From Agrococcus baldri (GTDB lineage: Bacteria > Actinomycetota > Actinomycetes > Actinomycetales > Microbacteriaceae): 64,000 nt of DNA. This document shows positions 15,972-24,376 of the stretch, piece after piece. The stretch is from assembly GCA_900114805.1 (NCBI GenBank), contig FOZN01000002.1:496001-560000 (forward strand), read 5' to 3'. A program made the translations under genes and the position numbers. Under the pieces are notes generated by a model that was not told the origin of the DNA, ran no database searches, and saw only the letters and a list, made by a program, of their open reading frames with translations. Positions within the stretch are counted from its first letter, which is position 1, and every line of letters begins with the position of its first letter.

Positions 15972-16022
15972 GGCCGGACGGTCGACGCGACCCATCGCAT
16001 CCGCCCCCGTCAAGGAGCGCAC

Positions 16023-17741
16023 GTGAGCTTCACCTCGCCCATCCCGATGCAGCCCTCGCATGCCCCCGGGCTGTCGCTCGACCGCGACTGGCACCGCAAG
16101 AGCGTGTTCTACGAGGTGATGGTGCGCTCGTTCGTCGACTCGAACGGCGACGGCTTCGGCGACTTCGACGGCCTCACCTCGAAGCTCGACTACCTGCAGT
16201 GGCTGGGCGTCGACGGCGTCTGGGTGCCGCCGTTCTACCCGTCGCCGCTGCGCGACGGCGGCTACGACGTGAGCGACTTCACCGGCGTGCTGCCCGAGTA
16301 CGGCACCATCGACGACTTCAGCCACTTCGTCGCGCAGGCGCACGCGCGCAACATGCGGGTCATGATCGACCTGCCGATCAACCACACCAGCGACCAGCAC
16401 CCGTGGTTCCTCGCCTCCCGCGAGGATCCGGAGGGCCCCTACGGCGACTTCTACGTCTGGCGCGACACGGACGACGGCTACCCGAACGTGCGCATCATCT
16501 TCGTCGACACGGAGGAGTCGAACTGGGCCTTCGACTCGGTGCGCCGGCAGTTCTACTGGCACCGCTTCTTCTCGCACCAGCCCGACCTCAACTACGAGAA
16601 CCCGGCCGTGCACGAGGCGATCGAGGCCGTGCTGCGCTTCTGGCTCGACATGGGCGTCGACGCCATCCGGCTGGACGCCATCCCCTACCTGTACGAGTCG
16701 GAGGACGGCAACGGCGAGTCGGAGCCCGCCACGCACGCCTACCTCCGCACGCTGCGCCGCATCGTCGACGACGAGTATCCGGGCCGGGTGCTGATCGCCG
16801 AGGCGAACCAGTGGCCGGCGGAGACCGCCGCCTACTTCGGCTCCGCCGAGCAGCCCGAGTGCCACATGGCCTTCGACTTCCCGACCATGCCGCGCATCTT
16901 CTACTCGCTGCGGGCGCAGAACGCGCTCGAGCTCAAGCGCATCCTCGCCGAGCAGGTGGAGGTGCCGCCGGGCGCGGCGTGGGGCGTGTTCCTGCGCAAC
17001 CATGACGAGCTCACGCTCGAGATGGTCAGCGAGGAGTACCGGCAGGCGATGTACGGCTGGTACGCGTACGACCCGCGGATGCGCTCGAACGTCGGCATCC
17101 GCCGCCGTCTCGCGTCGCTGCTCGACAACTCGCGCGCCGAGCTCGAGCTCGCCAACGCGCTCCTGCTGTCGCTGCCGGGATCGCCCTTTCTGTACTACGG
17201 CGACGAGATCGGGATGGGCGACAACATCTGGCTCGACGACCGCGACGCCTCACGCACACCCATGCAGTGGACGCCCGACCGCAACGCCGGCTTCTCCAGC
17301 GCCGACCCCGGCAAGCTCTACCTGCCGGTGGTGCAGTCGCTGGTCTACAACTACGCATCCGTCAACGTCGAGTCGCAGATGGCGCAGGCCTCGAGCCTGC
17401 TCAACTGGATGCGCTCGGTGCTGCACGCGCGGCGGCAGCACCCGGTGTTCGGGCTCGGACGTCTCACGGTGCTCGACACCGACAACGACGCGGTGCTCGC
17501 GTTCGTGCGCTCCTACGAGGGCGACGGCAGCTACGGCGGCGCGCGGCCCGAGCAGGTGCTGTGCGTGTTCTCGTTCAGCCACAACCCCGTGCACGTGACG
17601 CTCGACGCGCCGCAGTTCGCCGGATCCCGCCTGAACGACCTGTTCGGGGGCGGCGAATTCCCGACCATCGCTGCGGATGGCCGCTTCTCGCTCACCTTCG
17701 GCACGCAGTCCTTCTACTGGCTGGGGTTGAGCCCGCAGTAG
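16023..17741 (+). CDS. treS: trehalose synthase TreS (maltose alpha-D-glucosyltransferase)
   Basis: GH13 enzyme that isomerises maltose and trehalose. 572 aa, with no fused maltokinase domain. Catalytic triad seen: nucleophile D218 (DAIRLDAIPY), acid/base E260 (LIAEANQ), transition-state stabiliser D328 (RNHDEL). The opening WHRKSVFYEVMVRSFVDSNG and the stretch SRTPMQWTPDRNAGFS are TreS-specific rather than general amylase. AAGGAG lies five bases before the GTG start. It follows the LacI gene in the same direction and belongs to the sugar uptake/regulation locus: imported or glycogen-derived maltose could be turned into trehalose, or trehalose recycled. Confidence 0.94.
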   Translation: MSFTSPIPMQPSHAPGLSLDRDWHRKSVFYEVMVRSFVDSNGDGFGDFDGLTSKLDYLQWLGVDGVWVPPFYPSPLRDGGYDVSDFTGVLPEYGTIDDFSHFVAQAHARNMRVMIDLPINHTSDQHPWFLASREDPEGPYGDFYVWRDTDDGYPNVRIIFVDTEESNWAFDSVRRQFYWHRFFSHQPDLNYENPAVHEAIEAVLRFWLDMGVDAIRLDAIPYLYESEDGNGESEPATHAYLRTLRRIVDDEYPGRVLIAEANQWPAETAAYFGSAEQPECHMAFDFPTMPRIFYSLRAQNALELKRILAEQVEVPPGAAWGVFLRNHDELTLEMVSEEYRQAMYGWYAYDPRMRSNVGIRRRLASLLDNSRAELELANALLLSLPGSPFLYYGDEIGMGDNIWLDDRDASRTPMQWTPDRNAGFSSADPGKLYLPVVQSLVYNYASVNVESQMAQASSLLNWMRSVLHARRQHPVFGLGRLTVLDTDNDAVLAFVRSYEGDGSYGGARPEQVLCVFSFSHNPVHVTLDAPQFAGSRLNDLFGGGEFPTIAADGRFSLTFGTQSFYWLGLSPQ

Positions 17742-17762
17742 GGCGCCGGGCCCGCGAGGTGG

Positions 17763-17768
17763 CAGACT
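17763..17768 (+). promoter_or_regulatory. putative -10 (CAGACT) of leaderless phosphate-transporter gene
   Basis: CAGACT is six bases before the GTG start and no Shine-Dalgarno is present. The hexamer fits the weaker NANNNT form. Confidence 0.35.
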
Positions 17769-17774
17769 GGCGCG

Positions 17775-19022
17775 GTGGAACTCGCCATTCTCGTGATCGT
17801 CGTGATCGTCGCGCTCGCGTTCGACTTCACCAACGGCTTCCACGACACGGCCAATGCCATGGCGCCATCGGTCGCCACCGGCGCGCTGAAGCCGAAGCCG
17901 GCGGTCGCGCTCTCGGCCTCGCTCAACCTGGTGGGAGCCTTCCTGTCGATCGAGGTCGCCCGCACGGTCGGCAGCGGCATCGTCGACCTCACGGGTGTCG
18001 ACGGCGAGCAGCTGATGCTCATCGTGCTGTGCGGCCTGACCGGCGCGATCGTCTGGAACGTGCTGACCTGGCTGTTCGGCCTGCCCTCCTCCTCCAGCCA
18101 CGCGCTGTTCGGCGGGCTCATCGGCGCCACCATCGCCGCGCTCGGCCTCAGCGGCGTGCTGTGGGGCGGCGTGAGCCAGAAGATCCTCATCCCGGCGCTC
18201 TTCGCTCCCGTGATCGCGGGCTTCGTCGCGTTCATCGGCACCTGGCTCGTGCACCGCGTGACCCGCAACATCAGCGAGCGGGCAGAGAAGCGCAGCTTCC
18301 GCTGGGGCCAGATCGGGGCGGCATCGCTCATGTCGCTCGCGCATGGCACCAACGACGCGCAGAAGACGATGGGCGTCATCTTCCTCGCCCTCGTCGCGCA
18401 CGGCACGATCGACCCCGACGCCGACATGCCGCTGTGGGTGCGCGTCACGTGCGCGCTCGCGATCGCCGCCGGCACCTACATGGGCGGCTGGCGCGTGATC
18501 CGCACGCTCGGCAAGGGCATCGTCGACATCTCCCCGCGCCAGGGCATGTCGGCCGACTTCTCCAGCGCATCCATCATCCTCACCTCCAGCCACCTGGGCC
18601 TGCCGCTGTCGACCACGCACGTGGCGAGCGGCTCGGTGATCGGATCGGGCCTCGCCCGCGACGACGTGAAGGTGCGCTGGTCGGTCGCGCGGCGCATGCT
18701 GATCGCCTGGATCATCACCCTGCCTGCCGCCGGCGCAGTGGGCGCCGCCTGCCTGCTGCTCACCAACCTCTTCGACCACTTCTGGGGTGCGGTCGTCGTG
18801 ACGACCATCCTCGTCGTCGCGTGCACCGCGATGTGGCTGCGCTCGCGCCTCGACCCCGTCGGCCACCACAACGTCGCCGACGACTGGGAGGCGCCGAAGG
18901 GCGAGCACAAGCGCACGATCGACCGCGAGCTCAGCGCGGTCGCCTCGCACATCGCGCCCATCTCGCGCCCCCGCAAGCGCAAGAAGAAGCGCGGCAAGAA
19001 CGGTCGGAAGCGAGGCAAGTGA
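17775..19022 (+). CDS. inorganic phosphate transporter, PiT family
   Basis: Low-affinity proton- or cation-coupled phosphate (metal phosphate) permease, 415 aa. Both PiT signature repeats are present: DFTNGFHDTANAMA near residue 16 and HGTNDAQKTMGVIF near residue 190. The SSSSHA and STTHVASG motifs follow each repeat. About ten to twelve helices; a long basic C-terminal tail (RKRKKKRGKNGRKRGK) is cytosolic. The GTG start lacks an RBS and fits a leaderless message. The stop overlaps the next ATG by one base (TGATG), so the small membrane protein downstream is translationally coupled. Confidence 0.93.
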   Translation: MELAILVIVVIVALAFDFTNGFHDTANAMAPSVATGALKPKPAVALSASLNLVGAFLSIEVARTVGSGIVDLTGVDGEQLMLIVLCGLTGAIVWNVLTWLFGLPSSSSHALFGGLIGATIAALGLSGVLWGGVSQKILIPALFAPVIAGFVAFIGTWLVHRVTRNISERAEKRSFRWGQIGAASLMSLAHGTNDAQKTMGVIFLALVAHGTIDPDADMPLWVRVTCALAIAAGTYMGGWRVIRTLGKGIVDISPRQGMSADFSSASIILTSSHLGLPLSTTHVASGSVIGSGLARDDVKVRWSVARRMLIAWIITLPAAGAVGAACLLLTNLFDHFWGAVVVTTILVVACTAMWLRSRLDPVGHHNVADDWEAPKGEHKRTIDRELSAVASHIAPISRPRKRKKKRGKNGRKRGK

Positions 19023-19246
19023 TGTTCGACCTCGAAGTGCTGCTCGTGGCCGTCGGCTCGGTACTGGGCGTCGGCCTGCTGCTGGGCGCCGGCATCCCGC
19101 TGATCTACGCGCTCGGCGTGCGCTCGCGTGAGAGCGGCCGCCCAGGCTCGAACGCCGTCAGCGCCGCACTCATGCTGGTGTGCGTGCTGCTGGCGCTCGG
19201 CGGCATCGTCGTGATCGTCTTCGGCGACGCCATCTTCGGCGGCTGA
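19022..19246 (+). CDS. small two-helix membrane protein coupled to PiT
   Basis: 74 aa with two hydrophobic segments (about residues 5-30 and 45-70) around a short polar loop (RSRESGRPGSN). It is coupled to the phosphate transporter by a TGATG overlap. I do not recognise a named family. The position suggests an accessory or stabilising subunit of the transporter, but this is inference. It ends one base before the convergent RDD gene. Confidence 0.8.
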   Translation: MFDLEVLLVAVGSVLGVGLLLGAGIPLIYALGVRSRESGRPGSNAVSAALMLVCVLLALGGIVVIVFGDAIFGG

Positions 19247-19247
19247 C

Positions 19248-20039
19248 TCAGCGCGCCCGCACCACCACCGTGCGGCCTGCCTTGTCGTGGAAGGCCTGGT
19301 TGCGCTGATCCCACATCGGCCACAGGTGGTCGGCGATCGAGAACATGCTCGCGAGCATGCCCAGCAGCGCCACGCCGCTGACCAGGTTGGGGCCGAACTG
19401 CACCAGCCAGCGCAGGCCGGCGCCCCGCAGGTCGGGGTTGCGATCCTCGTCGACCCGGCGCACGCGGATGCCGACCAGCATCTTGCCCGGTGTCTGGCCC
19501 CGCGAGGTGTGGAAGCCGATGTTGTAGAGCGCGACGAACACGAGGTTGGCGAGCGTGATGGCCAAGCCGGCGGGATGCGTGGGGGCCATCATCGCGCTCG
19601 CCGCGTCGATCGCTGCGGGGTCCTGCGCCGCCAGCGCTGCGCTCATCGCGTCGGAGACGCCCGTCATCCACAGCAGCACCATCGTGACCACCACCACCGG
19701 GATCACGTCGATCGCGTAGGCGCCCAGCCGTGCGCCCCAGCTGGCGAGCTCGCCGCTGCGGTCGGGGCGGGCGAAGGGCATGCCCTCCGGGTGACCGGAG
19801 ACCTGCTGCGCGGCGCCGTGCTGGCCGGCCGTGCCCCAGCCGGTTCCGCCCGCAACCGCAGGCGGGCCAGCCGCGTCCGGCGCGCCCAGACCGTGCCCCG
19901 CATCCGCTCGCAGCATCGGCTGCGGCTCGGGTGCCGGCTCCTGCGCCTGGGTCGTCCAGCGGGCGCCGTCCCAGTAGCGGGTTGCGCCGGGGACGGCGGC
20001 GAAGGGATCGGGGTACCACCCGGCAGGCTGCTCGTTCAC
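19248..20039 (-). CDS. DUF2510 plus RDD-family membrane protein
   Basis: 263 aa. The N-terminus carries the short DUF2510 motif (GWYPDP...YWDGARWT) found at the start of many actinobacterial membrane proteins, then a ~60-residue Pro/Ala/Gly linker. The RDD domain begins near residue 100 (ASWGARLGAYAIDVIPVV) with GQTPGKMLVGIRVRR, its second signature. Three to four helices. The GTG start is preceded by TACGAT at 6 nt, a leaderless arrangement. Function of RDD proteins is poorly known; membrane transport or assembly roles have been suggested. Confidence 0.86.
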   Translation of the reverse strand: MNEQPAGWYPDPFAAVPGATRYWDGARWTTQAQEPAPEPQPMLRADAGHGLGAPDAAGPPAVAGGTGWGTAGQHGAAQQVSGHPEGMPFARPDRSGELASWGARLGAYAIDVIPVVVVTMVLLWMTGVSDAMSAALAAQDPAAIDAASAMMAPTHPAGLAITLANLVFVALYNIGFHTSRGQTPGKMLVGIRVRRVDEDRNPDLRGAGLRWLVQFGPNLVSGVALLGMLASMFSIADHLWPMWDQRNQAFHDKAGRTVVVRAR

Positions 20040-20045
20040 CCCTCG

Positions 20046-20051
20046 ATCGTA
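20046..20051 (-). promoter_or_regulatory. putative -10 (TACGAT) of leaderless RDD gene
   Basis: TACGAT on the minus strand is six bases from the GTG start at 20039. It forms a divergent pair with the pirin promoter. Confidence 0.5.
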
Positions 20052-20097
20052 CGGCGCGCGGCTATGACGCCGCCCGCCCGAGCGAGTCGCCGACGGC

Positions 20098-20103
20098 TAG
20101 CGT
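20098..20103 (+). promoter_or_regulatory. putative -10 (TAGCGT) of leaderless pirin gene
   Basis: TAGCGT is exactly six bases before the ATG at 20110, with no ribosome-binding site between. Confidence 0.55.
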
Positions 20104-20109
20104 GGGTCC

Positions 20110-21117
20110 ATGAGCAACGACGAGGCGACCATCGTCGAGAACAGCGAGCAGGCCTGTCACGACGAGGCGGCCGCCGCCGGCCTCGAGCTGCTGCTGCCGC
20201 GCGACGTGCCGCTCGGCGGCCCGCGGGCGATGCCCGTGCAGCGCGTGCTGCCCAACAAGCACCGCCACTTCATCGGCGCCTGGTGCTTCGCGGATGCCTT
20301 CGGGCCCACCTCGCTGGTCGGGCGGCCGGGCATGGACGTGCCGCCGCATCCGCACACCGGTCTGCAGACCTGGAGCTGGCTCGTCGACGGCGCGATCGAG
20401 CACCGCGACTCGGCGGGCTTCTCGCACACGGTGCGCCCCGGCGGGCTCAACATCATGACCTCCGGCCGCGGCATCTCCCACTCGGAGTACTCGACCGCCG
20501 ACACCGAGGTGCTGCACGGGGTCCAGCTGTGGACGGTGCTGCCGAGCGGCGAGCGCGACCGCGACCCGTGGTTCGACGGGCTCGACTCGGTGCCGACGGT
20601 CGAGCTCGCGCCCGGCGTGACCGCGAGCGTCTTCGTCGGCGAGCACGCCGGCGCCTCGAGCCAGGTCGGCGCCTACACGCCGCTGCTGGGCGTCGAGCTG
20701 CGCATGCGCGGCGGCAGCGAGGCGCAGCTCGAGCTGCAGGCGGGCTTCGAGCACGGCGTGCTGGCCCTCACCGACGGCATCGCGGTCGAGGACGTGCCGG
20801 CCGGTCGCGGCTCGATGGCCTACGCGGCTCCTGGTCGCGAGGCGGTCATCGTCTCGGCGGCGCAGGATGCCGTCGCCATCCTCATCGGCGGCGAGCCGTT
20901 CGCCGAGGAGGTCGTGATGTTCTGGAACTTCATCGGCACCGACCACGACGAGGTCTCCGCGGCACGAGACGAGTGGATGCGCGAGCGCGACTCGGGCGCG
21001 GACGCCCGGCCGCGCTTCGGCACGGTCGTCGACGACGTGAACCCGCCGCTCGCCGCACCGCGGCTGCCCACGGCGCAGCTGCTGCCGCGCGGGCGGGCGA
21101 AGCGCCGCGGGGCTTAG
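20110..21117 (+). CDS. pirin family bicupin protein
   Basis: 335 aa. The N-terminal cupin shows the metal-binding pattern DVPPHPHTGLQTWSWL with H and E partners in IEHRDSAG, followed by GRGISHSEYS, the pirin signature. The C-terminal cupin is more degenerate. Pirins bind Fe or other metals; some act as quercetin dioxygenases or redox-linked co-regulators. The role here is unknown. The sequence directly after its stop is the tail of a TetR regulator, suggesting a deletion joined pirin to a former neighbour. Confidence 0.9.
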   Translation: MSNDEATIVENSEQACHDEAAAAGLELLLPRDVPLGGPRAMPVQRVLPNKHRHFIGAWCFADAFGPTSLVGRPGMDVPPHPHTGLQTWSWLVDGAIEHRDSAGFSHTVRPGGLNIMTSGRGISHSEYSTADTEVLHGVQLWTVLPSGERDRDPWFDGLDSVPTVELAPGVTASVFVGEHAGASSQVGAYTPLLGVELRMRGGSEAQLELQAGFEHGVLALTDGIAVEDVPAGRGSMAYAAPGREAVIVSAAQDAVAILIGGEPFAEEVVMFWNFIGTDHDEVSAARDEWMRERDSGADARPRFGTVVDDVNPPLAAPRLPTAQLLPRGRAKRRGA

Positions 21118-21119
21118 CT

Positions 21120-21392
21120 CGCGATCTCGACGGGAGGGCGCTGTTCGAGCACGGTCCGGCGCGGGCGATCGAGGGCGTCGAGCAGCGGCTGACGACCTGG
21201 GTGGAGCGCGGGGCGCTGCCGGCGCACGATGTGCAGGCGGCCGCGCAGCAGTACAACTGGCTCGTGATGGGCGGTCCGCTCAACGCCGCGATGCTGCTGG
21301 GCGACGAGGCGATCCCCACCCCGGCGAAGCGCCGCACGCATGCGAGCTCGGCGGTGGCCGCCTTCCTCCGATCGATCGGCGCGGCGGCGTAG
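21120..21392 (+). pseudogene. C-terminal remnant of a TetR/AefR-type regulator
   Basis: About 90 codons in frame to a TAG read as a TetR C-terminal ligand domain. GVEQRLTTWVERGALPAHD, AAAQQYNWLVMGGPLNAAM and SSAVAAFLRSIGAA are typical of the AefR-like C-terminal family. There is no start codon with an RBS and no helix-turn-helix: the upstream bases belong to pirin in another frame. Together this indicates a 5-prime deletion. Confidence in the homology is good by eye, but it has not been searched. Confidence 0.7.
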
Positions 21393-21434
21393 GCGATCGG
21401 TCACGCCACATCCCGCCGCGAGAGCGGTTGAGTC

Positions 21435-22352
21435 CTAGCGGCGCGCGGCGCCGATGAGCAGGCCGGTCCCGAGCACCACCGCGAGCGCGGCCGCCAGCAT
21501 GAGCGCCGGGAACGCCGCCGAGAGCCCGCCGCCGGTCATGAACGTGTCGGCCACGCCCATGCCGATCGAGAACTGCGTCATCGGCACGGCGAGCAGCGCG
21601 AAGAATGCCGCGGCGAGCAGCATGCCGGCCGCCTCGCGCTGATCGCGGCGGTTGCGCAGCAGCCCCAGTGCGAGCAGCGCGATGCCGACGACCCAGAGGC
21701 CCGCCCAGGCCAGCGGCACCCACACCCCGCCATCCTCGTTCGCCGCGGCGAGCCCCGCGTAGAGCTCCGATAGCGGCATGCCCGGCATCAGCGTCATCGG
21801 CAGCAGCACGAGCGCGTCGAGCACGCCGACCGCGATCGCCAGCAGCGCGGCCGTCGCGCCCAGCGCCGTGCCGAGCCGCGGGCGCGGCATTCCCGCGCGC
21901 ATGGACGGGTCGAACGAGAGCAGCACGATGCCCAGCGCCGCAGCGGCCACCGGCGCGAGCAGGTGAGCGAGGCCGAACACGATCGCCAGCAGTCCCGCAG
22001 CCGGCGCCAGCAGGAGACCGAGTGCGACCAGGGCGCCGACCCCCAGCGCCGAGCCCAGCCGCCGAGGCTGCGCGCGCACGAGCAGCACCAACTGCGCGCA
22101 CCCTGCCAGCAGCATGCCGAGCCCGACGAGCACGATCAGCGCGAGCGCGATCCCACCCGGCAGCACCCGTGCGCCCGACGCGCTCGCCCAGGGCAGTGCG
22201 AGCCCGGCGAGGTGCGCCGCGGCAACGCCACCGGCGAGCCAGCCGAGCGCACTGCGTCGGCGATCCGCCTGCAGCCGCTCGAGCGCGACCGGGTCGGCGG
22301 GCGCAGGCAGCGGTCGCAGCGGCGCGATGGCGCGGGCGGGCAGCGAGCTCAT
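21435..22352 (-). CDS. hypothetical polytopic membrane protein
   Basis: 305 aa, about eight hydrophobic segments rich in Ala, Leu and Gly; a ~35-residue soluble N-terminus (ALERLQADRRRSALGW) precedes the first helix. No recognised signature. The ATG is preceded at 6 nt by TAGCGT, so the gene appears leaderless. It is transcribed alone. Function unknown. Confidence 0.75.
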   Translation of the reverse strand: MSSLPARAIAPLRPLPAPADPVALERLQADRRRSALGWLAGGVAAAHLAGLALPWASASGARVLPGGIALALIVLVGLGMLLAGCAQLVLLVRAQPRRLGSALGVGALVALGLLLAPAAGLLAIVFGLAHLLAPVAAAALGIVLLSFDPSMRAGMPRPRLGTALGATAALLAIAVGVLDALVLLPMTLMPGMPLSELYAGLAAANEDGGVWVPLAWAGLWVVGIALLALGLLRNRRDQREAAGMLLAAAFFALLAVPMTQFSIGMGVADTFMTGGGLSAAFPALMLAAALAVVLGTGLLIGAARR

Positions 22353-22358
22353 GGCCTC

Positions 22359-22364
22359 ACGCTA
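22359..22364 (-). promoter_or_regulatory. putative -10 (TAGCGT) of leaderless membrane-protein gene
   Basis: TAGCGT on the minus strand, six bases before the ATG at 22352. Confidence 0.5.
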
Positions 22365-22419
22365 GCCGTGCGCCATCGCGCCGGCGTCAGCCTGCGGGAT
22401 GACTCGCTGCGCCTGCCCC

Positions 22420-23022
22420 TCAGCCCTTCGCGGCCTTCGCGGCCTTCGCGGCGGCCTTGGCGGCCTGCTTCGCGGCCCGCACCTCGGCGAGCGACGCCGG
22501 GTCGACGATGTCGGCCACCGACCGCTTCGCGCCCTGCTCGCCGTACGGAGCCGACGCATCCGCCCACCCCGCGCCGTCGAAGCCGGCCTGCTTGCCGAGC
22601 AGCGCGAGGAAGATCTTCGCCTTCTGCTCGCCGAAGCCCGGCAGCGCCTTGAGCCTGCGCAGCACCTCCGCACCGCTGGGCGCCTTGCCGTCGGCGTCGG
22701 CCTGTCGCCAGATGGCGCCGGCGTCGCCGCCCCACTCCTGCACGATCACGCCCGCGAGCTCCTGCACGCGCTTCGCCATCGAGCCGGGGAAGCGGTGCAC
22801 TGCGGGCTTCGCGGCGAAGGCGGCGGCGAAACGCTGCGGATCCATGCGGGCGATGGCGGATGCGTCGAGGCCGTCGAGCCGGTCGCGCAGCTTCGCGGGC
22901 CCGGCGAAGGCGGTCTCCATCGGCACCTGCTGGTCGAGCAGCATGCCCGTCAGCAGCGCGAAGTCGTCGTCGGAGAGCAGTCGGTCGGCGGCCTCGTCGC
23001 CAGTGATGTGCAGCTCGTGCAT
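22420..23022 (-). CDS. HhH-GPD family base-excision repair-like protein
   Basis: 200 aa. The body matches small HhH-GPD proteins: LLTGMLLDQQVPMETAFAGPAKLRDRL at residues 22-48, then LRRLKALPGFGEQKAKIFLALLGK, a helix-hairpin-helix (LPGFGEQKA). The C-terminus is an Ala/Lys-rich helix (AKQAAKAAAKAAKAAKG) that may bind DNA non-specifically. No Fe-S cysteines are present. The catalytic Asp expected after the hairpin is not obvious, so glycosylase activity is uncertain. The 5-prime part of the gene lies within an 88-bp direct repeat whose second copy is 1.4 kb upstream, marking an insertion next to the gene start. Confidence 0.85.
   Translation of the reverse strand: MHELHITGDEAADRLLSDDDFALLTGMLLDQQVPMETAFAGPAKLRDRLDGLDASAIARMDPQRFAAAFAAKPAVHRFPGSMAKRVQELAGVIVQEWGGDAGAIWRQADADGKAPSGAEVLRRLKALPGFGEQKAKIFLALLGKQAGFDGAGWADASAPYGEQGAKRSVADIVDPASLAEVRAAKQAAKAAAKAAKAAKG
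22923..23010. repeat. 88-bp direct repeat, copy A (inside HhH-GPD gene)
   Basis: Starts at GCACCTGCTGGTCGAGCAGC and differs from copy B at two positions (86 of 88 identical by hand alignment). It encodes residues 5-33 of the HhH-GPD protein. Confidence 0.92.
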
Positions 23023-23026
23023 GAGT

Positions 23027-23772
23027 TCAGTTTGCCATTGCGTTCCGCCAGGCGTCCTGATGTGCCTTGACGACGCGTGTTGCTGCCGCCCAGTGCGCGC
23101 CGTGACCATTGACGTGCATGGATGCCCACGGCTCCCGGCCAGCGGAGGCGGCATCCTCCAACAGTGCGTGCATCGCCGCTGCTCGTCGACCCATCTCCGC
23201 TGGCAGTGCCGTTCGAGTTGCCTTGTCCGCACTGTAGCCATCGACGAACGCGGCAAGGTTGCGAGCGGCGGCATGCGGCGAGTGACTCGGATCGTTCAGG
23301 GTGAAGGACTGTGCCGCATACGCCAGGTCCCACAGGCGTGTGCTGGGAGCCGCGGCATCCCAATCGATGAAGACCCAGCGCTCGCCGATGATGAGGTTCC
23401 ACGGTGCGAGGTCGTTGTGGCACACAAGATCACTCCCCGGCGCGGGTACGGCGCTCTCCCACTGTGCATTCTCGGGCGGTGTGAACCGCGCGCTCGCAAC
23501 GTGGATGGCACGCACGATCGATCCGGCTCGCCTCAAGTCGCCGCGGGACAGAGGGCCAAGTTCCATGGCGCTCACCCATGAATGAACTCTTGAACCGAGC
23601 GTCCGTCCTCGTCCTGCCCGAGAGGTACGGGAGCATCCACACCAGCCGCACGAACTGCCCGGACGAATGCCGTCACGCTGGGTGTGGCGGCAGTCCATGG
23701 CTTGCGCACGGTCTCTCCGACGCGCAGGACCCGGTCAGTCGCGTTCCCACCCGAGAGCGTGTGTTCTTTCAC
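23027..23772 (-). pseudogene. aminoglycoside phosphotransferase (APH)-family gene with a frameshift
   Basis: The N-terminal part (23772 down to a TGA at 23572) reads MKEHTLSGGNATDRVLRVGE and ends in VQEFIHG, the APH nucleotide-binding end. The remainder continues in the -1 frame (AMELGPLSRGDLRRAGSIVR) with the catalytic loop HNDLAPWNLI and the FIDWDAAAP metal motif, ending at 23027. One missing G in the GGG run at 23575-23577 would join the two into one ~248-aa protein. This is a genuine frameshift mutation, a sequencing error, or less likely programmed slippage. The substrate of this APH group is unknown. It lies within the repeat-bracketed island. Confidence 0.78.
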
Positions 23773-23800
23773 CCTGTTGTGTGTCCGTTCGTGTGGGGGC

Positions 23801-24058
23801 TCAGCGGTAGACCTCGCGACGTTGACCGATCGCCAGCACGAGGATCACAACCTCGCCATCATTGACGTCGTAGATCACGCGGTAGTCGCCGACACGGATG
23901 CGCATCTCGCCGCTGCCGCCTTTGAGCTGCTTGCAACCGTGAGGTCTCGGGTCGCTTGCGAGTGCGTCGATTGCGATCAGGATGCGGCGCGCAATCCCAC
24001 GGTCGAGTTTTCGCACTGCCTTGAGGGCAGACTGCGCGTAGGTGATCTCGTACTGCAC
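23801..24058 (-). CDS. RelE/ParE-type mRNA interferase toxin
   Basis: 85 aa. Typical RelE fold sequence: YEITYAQSALKAVRKLD, LKGGSGEMRIRVGDYRVIYDV, then VILVLAIGQRREVYR. The basic and aromatic residues at the end match the RNA-cleaving site of RelE proteins, which cut mRNA in the ribosome. It starts 9 bp after the antitoxin stop in the same operon. Part of the island between the 88-bp repeats, consistent with a horizontally acquired or mobile addiction module. Confidence 0.9.
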   Translation of the reverse strand: MQYEITYAQSALKAVRKLDRGIARRILIAIDALASDPRPHGCKQLKGGSGEMRIRVGDYRVIYDVNDGEVVILVLAIGQRREVYR

Positions 24059-24067
24059 GGGCCGCGG

Positions 24068-24316
24068 TCAGAGCCCGAACTCGGCCATCACATCGGAGTG
24101 CGCCACGCGCGGCTCGGCCTCGTTCCGGGCCGCGTCGGCGGCCCGGATATCTGCCTGATCCTCCAGGGCTTGCAGTGCCCGGTCGAAGAAATCCGGTGAC
24201 ACAACGACAGCCCGGCGGCCGACACCACGAGACGTGATCTCGACGGGCTCGCGCTGTGCTGCAGCGATGTAGTCGCTTTGCCGTGCACGGAACTCAGAAA
24301 GGGTGATGGAAGCCAT
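24068..24316 (-). CDS. Phd/YefM-type antitoxin
   Basis: 82 aa. The N-terminal DNA-binding part is ASITLSEFRARQSDYIAAAQREPVEITSRGVGRRAVVVSPDFF, the Phd/YefM pattern. The C-terminal acidic tail (DQADIRAADAARNEAEPR) should wrap the toxin. First gene of the pair. The promoter has -35 TTGCGT, a 17-bp spacer and -10 TAACGT only six bases before the ATG, so the operon is leaderless. The spacer holds the palindrome CTTGTACAAG, which resembles the TGTACA core bound by YefM-YoeB; autorepression is therefore very likely. Confidence 0.9.
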   Translation of the reverse strand: MASITLSEFRARQSDYIAAAQREPVEITSRGVGRRAVVVSPDFFDRALQALEDQADIRAADAARNEAEPRVAHSDVMAEFGL

Positions 24317-24322
24317 GCCTAG

Positions 24323-24351
24323 ACGTTACAACTTGTACAAGATGCACGCAA
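24323..24351 (-). promoter_or_regulatory. toxin-antitoxin promoter (leaderless)
   Basis: On the minus strand TTGCGT (24351-24346), 17 bp, TAACGT (24328-24323), six bases, then ATG at 24316. Best -35/-10 pair seen in the window. Confidence 0.7.
24332..24341. promoter_or_regulatory. CTTGTACAAG operator in the TA promoter spacer
   Basis: Perfect 10-bp palindrome between -35 and -10, with the TGTACA core known for YefM-type operators. Binding here would block RNA polymerase. Confidence 0.7.
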
Positions 24352-24376
24352 GTAGTGGCAGGTGTTGTACCCACGG

